From positions 992,001 to 1,056,000 of the forward strand of contig NJPS01000067.1 of the NCBI GenBank assembly GCA_002946415.1: a DNA stretch of 64,000 nt. Reading direction: 5' to 3'. Both the position numbers and the translations under genes were made by a program. How positions within the stretch are numbered: position 1 is the first letter of the stretch; each line of letters begins with the position of its first letter. This DNA is from Rutstroemia sp. NJR-2017a BVV2. Lineage: Eukaryota; Ascomycota; Leotiomycetes; Helotiales; Rutstroemiaceae. Below are positions 1 through 13,400 of the stretch, piece after piece. The notes under the pieces were generated by a model. The model was given only the letters and a program-made list of their open reading frames with translations. It was not told where the DNA came from and did no database searches.

Positions 1-602
1 GCAGAAACCTAATGATGTATGCCGCAGCCGGGCAAGCCGTCTGCTACCTCTTAATCACGATTCTCCTCCGCTTCAACGAAATGCCTGGCTACGCCCACCA
101 AAAAGAAGTCGCGTCCGCAGCCGTTGCTTTCTTCTTCATCTACTACCTATTCTTCGGTTTCGGCTGGCAAGGTGTCCCGTGGTTGTACCCAACCGAGATC
201 AACTCGCTATCTATGCGCACGAAAGGCGCTGCGCTCGGCACAGCCACGAACTGGATCTTCAATTTCATGGTTGTGGAGATCACACCTATTGGTATCGAGT
301 CGTTAGGGTGGAGGTTCTATATCATCTGGACGGTGTTCAACGCGGTTTTCGTACCCGTGGTGTATCTCTTCTACCCGGAGACGAGCGATAGGACGCTAGA
401 AGATATTGATCGTCTGTTCAGGGAGAATACCAGTGTTATTGTGTGCAACCAACCTGATGCAATCAGCAGGAAGAGACCTGCTAAATACTTTGAGAGTGAG
501 AGAGGGGTTGGATTGGATTCATCTGAGAGGAAGAGCGTGGGCTCGGATGGAAAGGAGGGTGGATTTGGGGGTGTTTTGGCGGAACATGATGAACGAGTTT
601 GA
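1..602 (+). CDS. MFS sugar transporter, C-terminal part (5' end outside window)
   Basis: The last ~200 residues of a major facilitator superfamily hexose-type transporter; the frame is open from the window edge, so the gene starts upstream. It would move sugars across the plasma membrane by proton-coupled or facilitated transport. Visible are the final transmembrane helices, including the aromatic stretch FFFIYYLFFGFGWQG, the conserved WLYPTEI segment between helices 10 and 11, a Trp/Phe-rich last helix, and the family signature PETSDRTLEDID immediately after it. A hydrophilic Ser/Glu/Gly-rich cytosolic tail of about 65 residues ends the protein. No intron is needed in the visible part. The substrate cannot be told from the C-terminus. 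Confidence 0.88.
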   Translation, partial: RNLMMYAAAGQAVCYLLITILLRFNEMPGYAHQKEVASAAVAFFFIYYLFFGFGWQGVPWLYPTEINSLSMRTKGAALGTATNWIFNFMVVEITPIGIESLGWRFYIIWTVFNAVFVPVVYLFYPETSDRTLEDIDRLFRENTSVIVCNQPDAISRKRPAKYFESERGVGLDSSERKSVGSDGKEGGFGGVLAEHDERV

Positions 603-906
603 GGTTTTTTTTCATGCATAGCGATCGGCGTGCGTGGTCTTCTGGTTGGGTTGGAGTTTTTGGTCTGGACTCAGAAAAGTCTTTATGGTTTGATGGTTTA
701 ACACGATTATGTATGATGAAAAATTTAAGCAATGGCAGAAAAAGAATAAAAAGTGTGCAGTGGACAACGTAAATACATTAGTTATGAATGCTTGCGTCTT
801 CGTCAATCCATCAGATATATACCGATGCTCGGAAGTAAAAACCCACGATGTACCTCGTGCGCCGCCTCAAATTGTTGAAATTTCCATAAAACAGAATATA
901 TATACC

Positions 907-953
907 GCAAGTATAGTTCGCACAAGTATAGTTCGCACAAGTATAGTTCGCAC
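907..953. repeat. 15-bp tandem repeat, ~3 copies
   Basis: The unit GCACAAGTATAGTTC occurs in about three nearly perfect head-to-tail copies (the first lacks two bases) in the intergenic region after the transporter. No gene is visible from 603 to 1239. Apart from the repeat the stretch is unremarkable. Confidence 0.85.
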
Positions 954-1239
954 TTCCCCTTATATGTTTCGTCAATCCATCGGCGTCCAGACACGTCCAG
1001 TACTTTGAAGATGAGGCAAACTTCCCCAAGTACCTCTATCGCTATCCCATCTTCGTGCCATCCACTGCATAGTGTGAAGTTAATCCAGCTAGTCTCCGTG
1101 GTTTAAGCTAGGTCTACAACATGAGTAATTCCCACATGCGATAGCGTCCCAGAGCATTTTCCTCACGGCGAACAGTCCTGCCCATTCTCGACAACACCAT
1201 TGCCTGGCTCAACCCCCCCTCTTCCTAGTCACTCACAAC

Positions 1240-1659
1240 CTAGTCACTCTCATCTGAGTCTTGCCCAAGGCCTGCCAGGGGCATTGCAATAAACTGAGCA
1301 AAAGTCTCATTCCCATTTTCATCAATTAGAACAACCTGTGTCGTAGGCGCATTCCCTGCTTGTAAAAGCTGCAGAAGAGTTGAATTGTCTAGGGAAACAT
1401 TGGTATTTTCGTCATTTCCAGTTTGACTGGTATTTCCGATTAAATCGTTGGCTTCTTCAGAAAGATCGTGGTCACCTTCATCCGACTCCGAAAGCGCATC
1501 GTCGTCGTCGTCGTCTTCAGACTCGGTTGAACCAAGATCTGCCAGAATAGAATCATCGTAGAAGAAATCGCGAACTATTTTATGGCTGCAGTCAATCAAG
1601 ACATTGAGATCAGCAAACGACCGTCGTTCAGTAGGATGTGCACTATTGCACCAATTCAT
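1240..1659 (-). CDS. Small acidic hypothetical protein (139 aa)
   Basis: An uninterrupted frame that I do not recognise. Residues ~45-75 are very acidic, with a run of six Asp flanked by Ser/Glu, and the C-terminus again ends in an Asp/Ser/Glu cluster. The N-terminal 35 residues are mixed, with two Cys and a short hydrophobic stretch. There is no signal peptide or membrane segment. It lies on the same strand as the F-box gene, about 200 bp downstream of that gene's stop, so it is a separate unit or a remnant rather than another F-box exon. The acidic run comes from a GAC/GAT microsatellite, which can keep a frame open by chance. Existence as a real gene is uncertain. Confidence 0.35.
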   Translation of the reverse strand: MNWCNSAHPTERRSFADLNVLIDCSHKIVRDFFYDDSILADLGSTESEDDDDDDALSESDEGDHDLSEEANDLIGNTSQTGNDENTNVSLDNSTLLQLLQAGNAPTTQVVLIDENGNETFAQFIAMPLAGLGQDSDESD

Positions 1660-1861
1660 AGATCGACTTCAATCTTCCAAGACCTTTCTTAACACACTTT
1701 GAAATCTAGCAAGGACGAAAGTGGCTTCTCAGTCTTGGAACTTGGGTTATATAACCCATAAATTCTGTCTGGAAGTACAAAAGTGTATTGAAATTGAAAT
1801 CGTTCTATGAATTAGTGTAGTCACCGGTGGATGGGTAGTGATACAGAAGAAAGGGGACCAC

Positions 1862-3543
1862 TTACTGTTCGTCATCTTGTTCCAACAGATCATCACTAAC
1901 CTTCCAGAAGCAAGTAGGCCCGGCCGGGCCATGCCTATCATGATCTCTGCTGGAGTGTAAGTAGTCTAACAAAGATGTGGAAGGTAATTTGGCTTCTCAC
2001 TTATCAAACCAGTGCCTATACACAGTGTTAGCAATGATGTTCGAACCAGCTGGAGAGGGCAAAATACCCCACAACACCCCTAGTACTATTAATACCACCG
2101 ACTTGGATGCCTTCTGATTTCCATCTCTCCTCGCCTCCATAAACAGAATAACTCGTCCACCGAATTTCGCCCTCTTTCGTCTGTCTCACCGTGCCCTTCA
2201 AAAATGAATTCGCATTGGGATCCCAAGATGCATGCATAGATCGAGATACACCCTCAAAGTATACCACAGGTAAATCTTTTCCGTCGATTTCTTCATGCTC
2301 TATCGTTTTGATCGCCCTGATCTCCACAATTATCATCCGTATGGCCTCTGCGGCTTGGGTTAGCGGTCGACGAGGTGCGTCTCTGTCTGGATCATGATGC
2401 GGCTCGACAAAATTATAGTGAAACAGCTCATTGAAATCTTTCAGTGGTCAGTTGTCTGCATACATGCTCAGGTCGATCAAAAATCTAGAAAAGCATACCG
2501 AGAAATGTTACAACCTAGAGAACAAGTTAGTGCCCGCTTATCAGGATCGGTTCTAGATGACTTACCCTTAGCCATGTCCCAGTAATATTATAAGGATCCC
2601 AATCAGTTGATTTCATAGGTGGGGATTCCGTCTCTCGGATTGAGATGTGTCGAAAAGTATTTGGCCTAGCCCTTCCATCCCATGCCGTGTTGTTCCACTG
2701 CGTTCTGATCCACCCGCCGCCTCTTGTTTGATAAGCTCCAAGGTTACACGTCAACACGATCATAACTGCCTCGATTTTTTCCCAATCCACTGTTGCGAGC
2801 CCATCATTCATATATGGCCCCCACATGTTTAGGGTTGTATATTGTCGTAGATCGTATACATTGGATGCGGCGACAGCAAATGCTTCTACTGCTTCGTGGA
2901 AAGTGATGCCGCGCAGAACATGCAATTTCGCCGTAGCTTGTTTATCTTCTGGCGACAGAGCAGGGAAGCGTGTTCCTGGGTGTTTTTGCAGTCGTTGGTA
3001 TGTCTTTTGTGATTGGCGAAGAAATAAATCATTGTTCAATGGATGTGATCCAAATAGCTCGCGTATGTATTTCATGTTGAGTGAATGTTTGATATTGGAT
3101 TTCGCGTTGTCTTGGTAATGCTGGACTGTTCTTGTCACAAATTGGATATCAGCTGCCTAATGCGACAATCATCAGTATCAACGATATTGGAGGAGGCGAT
3201 GGCGTAAATTTGCGCATAGAACGTCTTACCTTCTTCTCAAGGTCATCCGTCTTCATTGCCCTGTTCAGTCTAACAGTATCGTGCAGATGTTGCTCGTAAT
3301 CATAATTCTGGGCGAGGGGCTCATCCTGAACACAATCAATCAGCTCAAAGTTTCCTGCGATCCCGGCAGATTTACCAGCAACTGGAGATACATGTCCTTT
3401 ATTAGCACTCTATCATTGATAGCGTCTGCGAATGTTTTGCAAGCCATGGAAAGCCGGGCGAGATCGATGGGTTCGACATGTTTGATAATACATTGAAGAA
3501 GCTCAAGAGGTAGCTGTGTGATATTCATGGTGTCCAAAGCCAT
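1862..3543 (-). CDS. F-box domain protein, seven exons, 446 aa
   Basis: Probably a substrate-recognition subunit of an SCF ubiquitin ligase. The N-terminus (NITQLPLELLQCIIKHV, then LARLSMACKTF) is a clear F-box that would bind Skp1. Exons fit 3543-3376, 3325-3230, 3156-2566, 2514-2499, 2437-2068, 2015-2001 and 1946-1862; all junctions are GT..AG and the frame closes at 1341 nt. The rest is a fungal-specific region rich in Trp and Tyr, with HHDPDRDAPRRPLTQAEAI-like and GVVGHWFDKDHDRHGPAGP segments that I associate with a common ascomycete F-box family; the ligand is unknown. Start chosen at the Met 15 bp before MNITQLP; that second Met (3528) is equally possible, and an in-frame Met at 3627 would add 28 unlikely residues. 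Exons 4 and 6 are only 16 and 15 nt. Confidence 0.8.
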
Positions 3544-3627
3544 TATCCGTTGGCGGGAGAAGAAGTGTATTGATTTGAGTAAGGCAAAGCAATGAGTAGC
3601 AGGCTCTTTGAAAGATAAATCATGCAA

Positions 3628-6600
3628 TTATGTCGAAGGAAGTGTATTCCTTTGGAGAATTACGATGTTTACAATGAAGTGTTAATGAGGTTATCAAGTT
3701 GCCATATCTAGATGTGCACAGACCCCACAGCAGTTAATTCGGAGTTAAGATAGCTCAAACCCCACATAACCCCGCAACGATTCTCTTGGTACAAGATACT
3801 CGGGATCCGGAGTGCCCAGATGGTCCACGCCCAATAATGTGCAATTCTCCATTGGCATGAAAGTCCAGCTACAACTAATTGACCGTGTGTTCTAACAGGG
3901 TCGTATTGGCGATCCACGTCTGGTCATAGTCTTTGGCAGCACGATGTGTTAGGTGTTATGTTGTGCTGGTTGTTGCTGGGATGGTTGGATGATATAGCAA
4001 TACACACCGGATGATCTCAGTTTTAAGATAGATGACCTCATATATGCAAAGATCGGTGGCGAGTTGCAAGAGTAGTTGTGCTCCCTGTTCCGTAGCCCGA
4101 TGTTGCAGCATTCTCCAGGACTGCACTTTCATAAGTCTGCCAGCATGAGTCAGGTCCAGCAGCCCCAATTCCTTCGAGCAGATAAGAAAGGCTTGCCGGT
4201 TGTAGTAACCTAAGAGATTGCCGATCCATGGATGTTCATCTTATCACTCTGTTTTGAGAGTTGTTCTAGGTGACTATGCTTCGCAGCGTTAAACCAAGAA
4301 GTATGGCTGCGACTCTTATGCTCCAGAATCCTAAGGATGCATACTGTAGAATTTAGGAGTCAGATCGTTTTTGAACTTAGGCCAAATAGGTAGCATGCTT
4401 GCTACTTAAGACTGAGTATTATGGCAATGGTCTACAATGGGACACGGCAGACAGTATCGTTTTCTGAAGAAGAGTGCAGTACGGGTACATGTAGGGGAAA
4501 CTTTCTGTCCGTCCGAATTGAATGCTACACTTCCTCGCATAGGAAGTATGGTACCTTTTGAAAAGAAAGAAAGATATTGCTTGTGACTGAGCGGACTATA
4601 GCACCACGAACTATCTGTTGTGGTGCATTTCTTAGCCTAATCCTGTTCATCGCAAATCACACAAGATAACAAACCAGATCTAGACATTGGAAAGTCCGGA
4701 GTAATTCCATGGGTCTATCTCTAAATTTTGGCTAAGGATAGGCCTAGTGCATAAGGGCTGGGTTGAGGAAGGAACGGTAGATCACCCGTACCACAGTTTC
4801 GACCTCACAGTTGAAGTGTCAAGCTTGAGGACCGGTCCTGAAGATTTCTAATGACACTAACGATATAGAACACCCAGTAATACCTTCACCATGATGGTAC
4901 AGTTGGAAGTTGTCATATAAATTCCCGGACTGGAGTTCGGCGAGACTAGCTGTCCGGAAATGATGGATAATTGATTGGCTGCGGACTTCCCGGAGGAGAG
5001 TAATAGTGTGATATCAAGCAAAATTCCCGTCAGATTCGAGCCAATGTAACTACGGAAGAGAATGACGGGTAGGGCATCGTACAGCTATGCCAAATGAAGC
5101 AATTAGTGAAGGAGAAGAGGTCTATATATGATCTCCTCTCTCCCTGCAGGTAAAAAGAACCAACTAACCTGAACAAAGCATACTCCCCTTCTATTGAGAA
5201 GTGATTAGTGCCACGGTTTAGCAACTCAGCGTAAATATCACTTCCCGGAGCTCTTGCCCATTGGCGTAGAGGACAGAAGCTGAGAGAGTGGTTGATCAGG
5301 TTCATTGAAGAATTTCCCACCAACAGTTCGATGCTGGAGAGTCTACACCAACATATTCATGAACAAAGCAACAGTTGGAAGAAATGCGCCGATTAATCAT
5401 GCAACAAATCTTTCACATTTTGTCAGTTCACCGACAACGGCCTTACTCCCGTAAGATCGAAACCCCCCAGGTCTTTACAATGTGACCTCGTTCACCGAAA
5501 ATGGACCAGTGAAGAGCAGACAGCTTGTCTATCAATAGATTGGTGATGACCATGTGAGCGACTTCGCCATTCAACAGGATAAGAACTAAAGCAGCGTAAG
5601 AAGTATAAAATCCAGCATCCAAAGCCTTCCATAACCGCCGCAGCCCTGAGCCGTGATGTCAAAGTCCAAATCATCTCGTATATCCGCACACCCCATAGCC
5701 TCCCCCATGACTAGTATAGCAACTCACCGCTCAGCGTAAGCATGTAGGGAATGTGATGTAGATGTACATCCCCACGGACTTTGCACTGTATTTGAAGATT
5801 TTGTATTCGCATTCCCTCTCCATCCGTCGCGCTCTTCACGCATAATCACATCACATGAAGCTCACTCGCGTGCATTTGCGCGCATCGCGAAACTTAGAGC
5901 AATTAAGGATATGCAGCTGAGAAACTTCAGATGCTACGATACGGCACATAATAAGACCCGAAGTAAGAAGAATAGGTGCAACCGACTCCGACCGTTAAAA
6001 CGTGGAACCCCACGGCTAGGGATGCACATTCCGCACTTCTTTTTTGGGGTTCCGCGGGTAAATCTCAATCTGTAGGAGAGAAATAAATATGAGACGTCAG
6101 ATCCTTCCCATTATTCGGGCCATTGTCCGAAACCACAACTTCCGATACCGAGAGTGCCGTCAGATTTGTGTATGTTGATCGTGTGTGCCCACTGTTGGAA
6201 TGTTGGAATGTATGTAAATGTTAGCTCTTCACATTCCAACAGACGTATTATCGAATAATCAATAGATTTTCCACCACACCCTGCAGTCTCGTTCGGGTCT
6301 CGCCCGTGTCCGACCCCAGACAGATTGATGATAGAAACCCCTTGATGTAATAAAAAAAACCAGCCCCAATCCCATGCTCGCCCGGCCCAGGCTTCGCTCG
6401 CCTCTTCCCTCCCTCCCGTAATTAATTCCCGTCTCATGGCGATGTAACGCAAACATGCCTCTTCCTGCCCAATGCGACACCTTGCATCACCTAGGCGTGG
6501 CCCAGCATAAGCCTGTATGTGGAAATGTAGAAATAGAAATATGCACCGGATATCCAAGAAAAACATCAAACTGCATTACATGAGTTTATCGTCATATGAT

Positions 6601-9600
6601 TAGATTACTTACCAGCACATGTATGTGCAAGGTCAAGAGCCCGTGGCCTGGCTGTCTATTCGTCGGGAGATGTGATGAAGGAGCAGTTATATGCATTCAA
6701 TGCTGTAACTGATCGAAGCTACATATATGTTGTGATCTTGCTCAATTGAGCCGGATTGGTCAACCGGTGTCCTGGTTGGTGTGTCCTGTCAAATATATCA
6801 CCTCAATGATCAACCTAGAGGATACAAGATGGTGTATGATGTAATCCGTGGAAATTAAATGAATTAAGATGTCAACCCATGGTGCCATGAGATGTTCTAG
6901 TCTCATCGTGTTTCAGACCCCGCGAAATAGAGTCCATTCTAGGGCGACCGACCGAGATGTAGGGTGTTGGCGTCGGATAAGCTGGAAATGGTGTAGCCGA
7001 AGGACCCGAAATACAGTGGAAGAAGGCACTCACGAAATATTGCCTTATTTGTCTTCTCCGTCCGCCGTTCTAAAAAGCGGAAAGACGCATGATGGATGTA
7101 ATTTCTAGTAGTGCTTACATAGTTGATAACCCATACGCGCCTGTATGCTGTCTCTTGAGGCTTGTGCTGCGGGTTAGAGGCACACACTCAGGTTGTTGAT
7201 AGATGACGAGGCCAAAATATGCTGCGCAGTGCGTACATACAGCATACCGGGTTAGGTTGCGGATGCGCATGCAGGAAGGAATCATTCAATGAATCATCGC
7301 GTCGAGAGATGCCTTGGTAAGAAGTTTGCTTCAGCGGTGTGTAGCACCACCTCGCTTATGACCGGAAACCCCCTTCATCGGCGACAGTGTTTTCTTGGAT
7401 ATAGTATTCATTCATTTCTGTACCTGGTTTGATGTTACGAATAGCCGCATGATTGGTTCACAATCAAGTAAGAAGGTGTTGCTTGATCCTACACTCAATG
7501 AGAAACAACCTCTCCAAGGCAAGAATGAGCAATTTTTTTTGGTGAAGTGGGTGTGGTATCTCTTGGGCACCATGTTCGAGTAGTGCGAAGAAGCACAAAG
7601 TTATAGTAGACAACGAATTAAAAGCAAGTGTCTCTGCTCGGCCCGCTGCAGGACGTTTTTTGCCTTCTTTTGCATGCCTGTCCTTGTGATTTGCTTGCCT
7701 GATCTAATCTGTACTAAGTTTTTAGTCCCTTAGCCAGTTCCATTCAGCTGGACATCCTCTGACAAGGCTATCCCAGGGTAAACCCTGTCGATCATCCTCA
7801 GCTTTTTGCAAAAAGATGGTCGGTTTTGATCCCGCTTCCGGTGCTGCCCAACGTGTTGGAATATTCGATGAAGATACAAGGGCACTAACTGAGTGTTGCA
7901 AATCCCACCCTGCGAAAGGGGAAAAGTCCTAGGTAGACCATGTTCTGAAGCTTTTCATATACAGCATGTTGAGGAGGTGCGGGAACAAGGATGGAGTAGT
8001 CTACCTTCGCTTCCCATTGTTGTTGCTTATAGGCAAAACGCATTTTGTTTCCCAGTGCAGAGGAGGGAAAGGAACAATGCATAGTCGGCACGGCTTAATC
8101 TGACAACCTGTGCGACCTCGTGCTTCATTTGAGTTGTTTTCAACTAGGTTACGGCACACCTCCATCATGCGACTTCGAACCAAACAAGGCAAACATTACC
8201 CATGCATATATGCACTGCGAGGGTGACCTCGTTCCGCGCCGCTTTCGCAGACGGGAATGCACCACAAATGCATATTAGAAACCGTACTAACGGGTGCTCG
8301 CATACGATTTTGGTAATGTGACCTTCAGAAGTGGCTGGCGGTGTAGGGAATAAGCCAATCAGGAACATAGGTGCCCTAGAGGGACGAACAGGCAAAGGAA
8401 GCGCTTTGATGGTCAATGCAAGATGTGTTGTCGAGAGTGGGTACCGTGTGCAAAAGACGTAAGGTCGTGAGTCTGATTGACTGGATTCCCGTTCGTGCTA
8501 AACTTGGCAGGGTAGTATGTTGTCCGTGGTAGCGAAAAAAACGAAAAAGAGTCACCAGATGTGGAGATGGACTCTCGGCATCCTTCCATGGATAGTTTAC
8601 ATCACCCGTATCCCGAAAGTTTGGTAATCCTTGGGGTGATGGATCTGGGGTTTGGGCCGAAATTAATATCCGCGTTCCCGTGAAAGTCTTGCGTTGCAAT
8701 AAACCGTTCAGAAGAACGCGACTTATCCCTTGGCCAGGAAGGTGGGTAAGAGCGGGTGAAGCGTCATCATACTTCGTAGATTCCATGTGGCGTAGGGTTT
8801 CCCAGCTCAAGCCTCCATCTCATCCGATGTTGCATTGCAAGTGGAGCATAAGCAGTTCGTTACCTGTCCTCTTGAGTGGACATGTCAGCCAAATTTCGTA
8901 TCCACGAGCATTCGCTAGTACACATATAGCGGATAAACGTTGTCCTATAAAACAGATGTTCTTGTATCACATATTCGCCGACCTGGAACTTCCCTAGCCA
9001 AGAAAACACAATATACGAGATTGGAAGCTTTAGATTTCTGTGCAGTGTGCAGTGTGCAGTGTACAGTGTGCAGTGTGTCTCAAGTAGCTACTATTGGTGA
9101 GACTGCGGACGAAGAAATGTTGACGAGATAGTTCGAAATAGTGTTGGTTAGGATGGATGGAAGAATTATATAGGATGTGATGAGATATTTTCTAATTCCG
9201 TTACACAGTTTCACCCTAAAAGTCGCCGTATTCCATTTTCATCGATAACAGCGGCTATTCCGCATTTCCATTGATTAGCAGTCCCATAACCAGGGGTCTG
9301 GGTGATCACATCTCGGGTCGTTCCATAGCAAGGGAAGCCGACCCCGGAGTCAAAGAGGGGCATGCATGCATGTACAGCGCCACCATTGGCACCACAAATT
9401 CTCAATGGACACAGTTTACACATCCTGCATCAAGAGAGAGGGTCACGGGAGGGTCCAGGGCGAGCAGGTTGGTGTTTGTTGGGAACTTGGGATTTATCAG
9501 TCTCCAACGTCCAGAACAGGCAGGCTGTTCGAAAAACATTACCATATTTGGCATGTCGGACGGAAAAGTTCCCTTTCGGAGGATTATACGAACAAGCTTA

Positions 9601-10480
9601 TTAGTTTGGTTACAGGTGGTTGTGTGGAAGTGCGGCGTTGGGGTAATTTCGCATACGGTAAGCTACGGGCTTCCCGTCTTCCCGCTCTCGCTGATCCTTT
9701 CGTTTGGGCTGCATAAGCTTCGGTCGGTTTTTGTTTGTAATGGGCTAGGTTCAAATGTATCGTATCATCGTTTTCCTGCGAAGTAAAGGTCGAAACTGGG
9801 GATAATCAGACGATACGATGCTTAATGTATCTTTGTAATCTAAGCTAAGCTACAGGTGTATGAAGGGATTGGGGAATGAAGGCTGACATCAGAGCTCGCA
9901 CACCTCCTTGAAGTTTGAACATGTATATGCTTTGTCATGGAGCGACGATGCATCAAGAATCCTGCAATGCATGTATGGGACTGGACGGGCCGTCCAGTTC
10001 TGACAACGGAATGTGGGAATGGGGGTGGCAGTGTGACATTGTGGCATGATCTTGCCGCTCGCTGGTAACGATCTCATTCTATCGTAGCCGTAGCCAACCA
10101 TGCCGTGTTTCAATCACGAAGGGAATGCCACGTTTTCGATCCTTCTGTATTGAAATTGACTGATAAATTACGTAGAGCCCCCTTCAGCGCTTGCGAGGTA
10201 TGGGTCAGAAAAGAGAGCTGGGATAAACACAGGCCTCGGAGTGGTCTCCAAGGGGTGATCTAGCACAGATAATTGAAAAGTAGGGCGCGCGTGCCTTGAT
10301 GCGTTTGGATAACGGCGCGGCCCTTCCCTCAAGCCTCAAGGTACATCAGACATTGGATTCATCCAAGTAAAATGCCATTGAAACATCTCCGTACATGGAA
10401 TTGTGGAGAGAAATGATGTGGTCGGCACTGTAGAATGACAGACTTTTCCAAGGAAATATGCATGTCTCGATTGTTTGCCT
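3628..10480. other. Gene-poor region, ~6.9 kb
   Basis: No reading frame here has a recognisable domain, convincing splice structure or sustained coding character; the open frames are short and overlap on both strands. It contains a 7-bp tandem repeat (see 9039-9077) and scattered poly-purine tracts. It could be intergenic DNA, a decayed repeat or a non-coding transcript; nothing seen decides between them. Confidence 0.5.
9039..9077. repeat. 7-bp tandem repeat (TGTGCAG)n
   Basis: Five consecutive copies of TGTGCAG, the fourth carrying a G-to-A change (TGTACAG), followed by a partial copy. A simple-sequence minisatellite in non-coding DNA. Confidence 0.9.
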
Positions 10481-13400
10481 TTCCTCTCGATCACACATCC
10501 CAGCTCTCGTCTCTTAAGTGATTCATAGCTCTATAAGAGATGTTAGCTTAACGTTCCAATCTTTACACAGCTTCATTCTTATTTAATATATTCCTGATTG
10601 ATCTCACCGTCATTCAACCCACTCTCGCGCAGTTTGATCGTACCCACCCACGCTTCTTCCCGCTTTTAACCTAACCACAACGTTCCAAAGAGAACATTCG
10701 GTCGATTCTAGCGAGTAGCACATGGGTGTTTCGGTCGCCACAAGGTCGAGCTAAGGGCTGAGTTCGTGTCGCCGTGGATACTAGGTACGTCTGGCGGGTA
10801 CGTGTTCAAGCTACCCATGCACCCATAGCCCTTGGAACAAATCAGTTGGAAAGCCTTACACGCATGGCTATTGGTCAGTCCAGGGGGTCTCTCAGAATAT
10901 CAAGCCTCCAAGAGTTACCGGGGTCATAAGTTTGGGTCGTCTATGTACGGGAGAGCCAACAGTTGAGGGAAAGCATCCAGCCACAAGCTTCCCAAAAGAA
11001 TTCTCCCGAGCGGAGCCCTTGGAGAGACCGTGAGAAGTGTGGAGGCAGTTCATCGAAGTTCTGCAAAGTGTAGTTGACGACCTCTCTCTTACCAATCGAT
11101 TGATCGAAATCGAAATCCATTCGTCCCGTCTGTCGCCTCCGAAGATATCCAGGCCAACTAAATACCAACATCTCCATCAGACCAACAAAGCCTCTCCATC
11201 AGCAAAAACCAATCGAACAGCATTGCGGAAGGAAGCACATCACCCATATCCACTTTTAATTCATCATACAATTGTCCATTTCCACTCCCACGTTCTCTTG
11301 CCCCAAAGAGGCCTGTTCCGGCAACCTCCCCTCCCCCCAAAGCCGCGAAACATAATCCCAGGTGCTCACGCATCCACCCCGACCGTCCACTGCCTACCAC
11401 CAGACCCATAAGGATCAGTCGCCGCCTGAAGGAAGTAATCTTTCTTGGAAAGGACGGCTATTACATACCTTTGGTCAACTGCTGAACGGTGTATCGCCAA
11501 AACCTTGGAAGAAAGAGCGCCTTATCGATATTGTTATTTAAAGCCGAGCGTCAACGCCGCACAGCCCTGATCAGGACCAGCTCGCAGCATAACACACCCA
11601 TACACAGTAAATTTACTGGGCACATGAACAATTGAAGAAAAATTCCAGTCCTCTTCTAAGCCAATCACCGGTTTGGTTTGTCCTTTCAGCTGGACCGTGT
11701 TGGGTAGTCTGATATTTGGCTGTATGCGCTTGTGACTACCGACGCCCCTTCAACAACATTTTAATCAACCCAATATTTTTTCAAAGACCTGTACGAATCC
11801 CAAGAACTTTCTTTCGACGTCCGATATCATTTTTCTCCTTCTTTTTGAAACACCATAATCACCACTCGGTGTAACCGCCAATCTTTTTTCAATATTCGCT
11901 TTGGGAAGGAAAACGATATATCCTGTTGCTTTGCTTACCTCCAGGCCGAGGTTGCGCTGACGAGAACGGGAACGCACTGCAGACAAGCGGTGCGGACGTC
12001 GATTGTGGCTCAAGAACTGTGCATCCGGGAAGGATAAATTCTTATAAAGAGCAAGGAAGGAGGACGGAAAGAGAAGACAAGGCTTCCTAGACATCCTCTG
12101 TCCATACGTTTCCTGTACCTTGGTAAGATATTTTTTTCATGATCCCGAGTTTCGGACCCTTCAAGCCAGCATCTAGCCTTCAAATAATCACCACAATATT
12201 TGACCTCTTTGGGGAATATTTCACTTCCAGTTTCCTTCAAAAGTTACGGTCCCTTTCTATCCCACACTACTCCCAAGTACACAGCTCTTCAAGGGAATCC
12301 AAGTCATCACCTCAATTAACCCACCTCACGTCACTCCTCTATCCCAGCCCGTTCATATTACTATAGGATTTTCTGCTATTCCTCCCCCCTACCAGATCTT
12401 ACCTCATTCAACCTACCTTGTACAAACAAAATCTATCATTATCGAACCATCCCCTCCCTTCCCTCTTTTCCTCCCATTCTATCGTTCTCCCATTCTTTCA
12501 TTTCCAAAGTTTCGAAAGTTTCCAAAGAAGGCGGAACTCTTTCCTTGAGTCGAATAGGGAAAACATTCATTAATCGGCGGTTATATCAACATCATCATAT
12601 ATTTTCCTTTTTCGGTCGAAGTACCACGTTGAAGAAAGTCTTGGCTCATTCATTCCTGGTTATAAAGTAGTTATTTCATTCCAGTTTAAAGGCACCGCAC
12701 AGAACAGCCATCATCCTTTCAATCAAGCGCCGCGCATCGCCTCGTACCGTGTCGCATCATATCACCCGCAGCTTTCGCCTTAGGTCGCAGGAAAGGAGAC
12801 CGTCTCTTTACGCAGCACTACGAGCCTAACCAAATCTAACCTTTCAACCAACCAGACCTCATACCAGCCTTATTTCGTACCAGCGTTATTTTGGGTCCCA
12901 AAGAATTCGAAAGATTCATCGATCAGATCGGACCTTCCCTGTCAAACCTTTTCACGAAGTCATTGAACGAGTTTATCAATATTGAGAACGAGGGAGGAGT
13001 CACAAGCACAGAATTTTTCTTATAGAGTGGCGAGAAGTTGTTCTAGGTTCGATCGATCCCTACATCAATAATATTACCTTGGTCACCGGTTCTGAGAATA
13101 CGGACTGGTCATATTTGATTTGATTCAAAAGCTCAGAGAAGATCTGGACATCAATTTCCAAACGGCTGTTTCCAAACGAAATTTCTGCAAGGAGATTGAA
13201 GGTTAGACCCTTCTGACTAGAGAGAGGAAAGGCACCGACATCCATTATCCTCAGATCCAACCTTGGCACTACAAGAGATATCCGAGATAGTTGGGAGTTT
13301 CGCGCTTGGGATTCGATATCGTTCGAACCACTAAATTCTAGCCACCATCCTCCAAAGAACGGTTCTGAAATTGGACACAGAATCGAACATCCACACCTTG

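Noticed and set aside
3708..4229. Minus-strand short frames with a faint ankyrin-like flavour (SAVLENAATSGYGT-type text in one frame, LLLQLATDL in another)
   Set aside because: No full repeat can be read in one frame, stops and shifts would be needed every ~25 codons, and the similarity is too weak to call a decayed ankyrin gene.
6111..6569. 152-codon minus-strand frame
   Set aside because: No domain, no family memory, no flanking splice-linked frame; consistent with a chance open frame in a gene-poor region.
8376..8810. 144-codon minus-strand frame
   Set aside because: Composition is ordinary and overlapping frames are open on the other strand; no feature supports coding.
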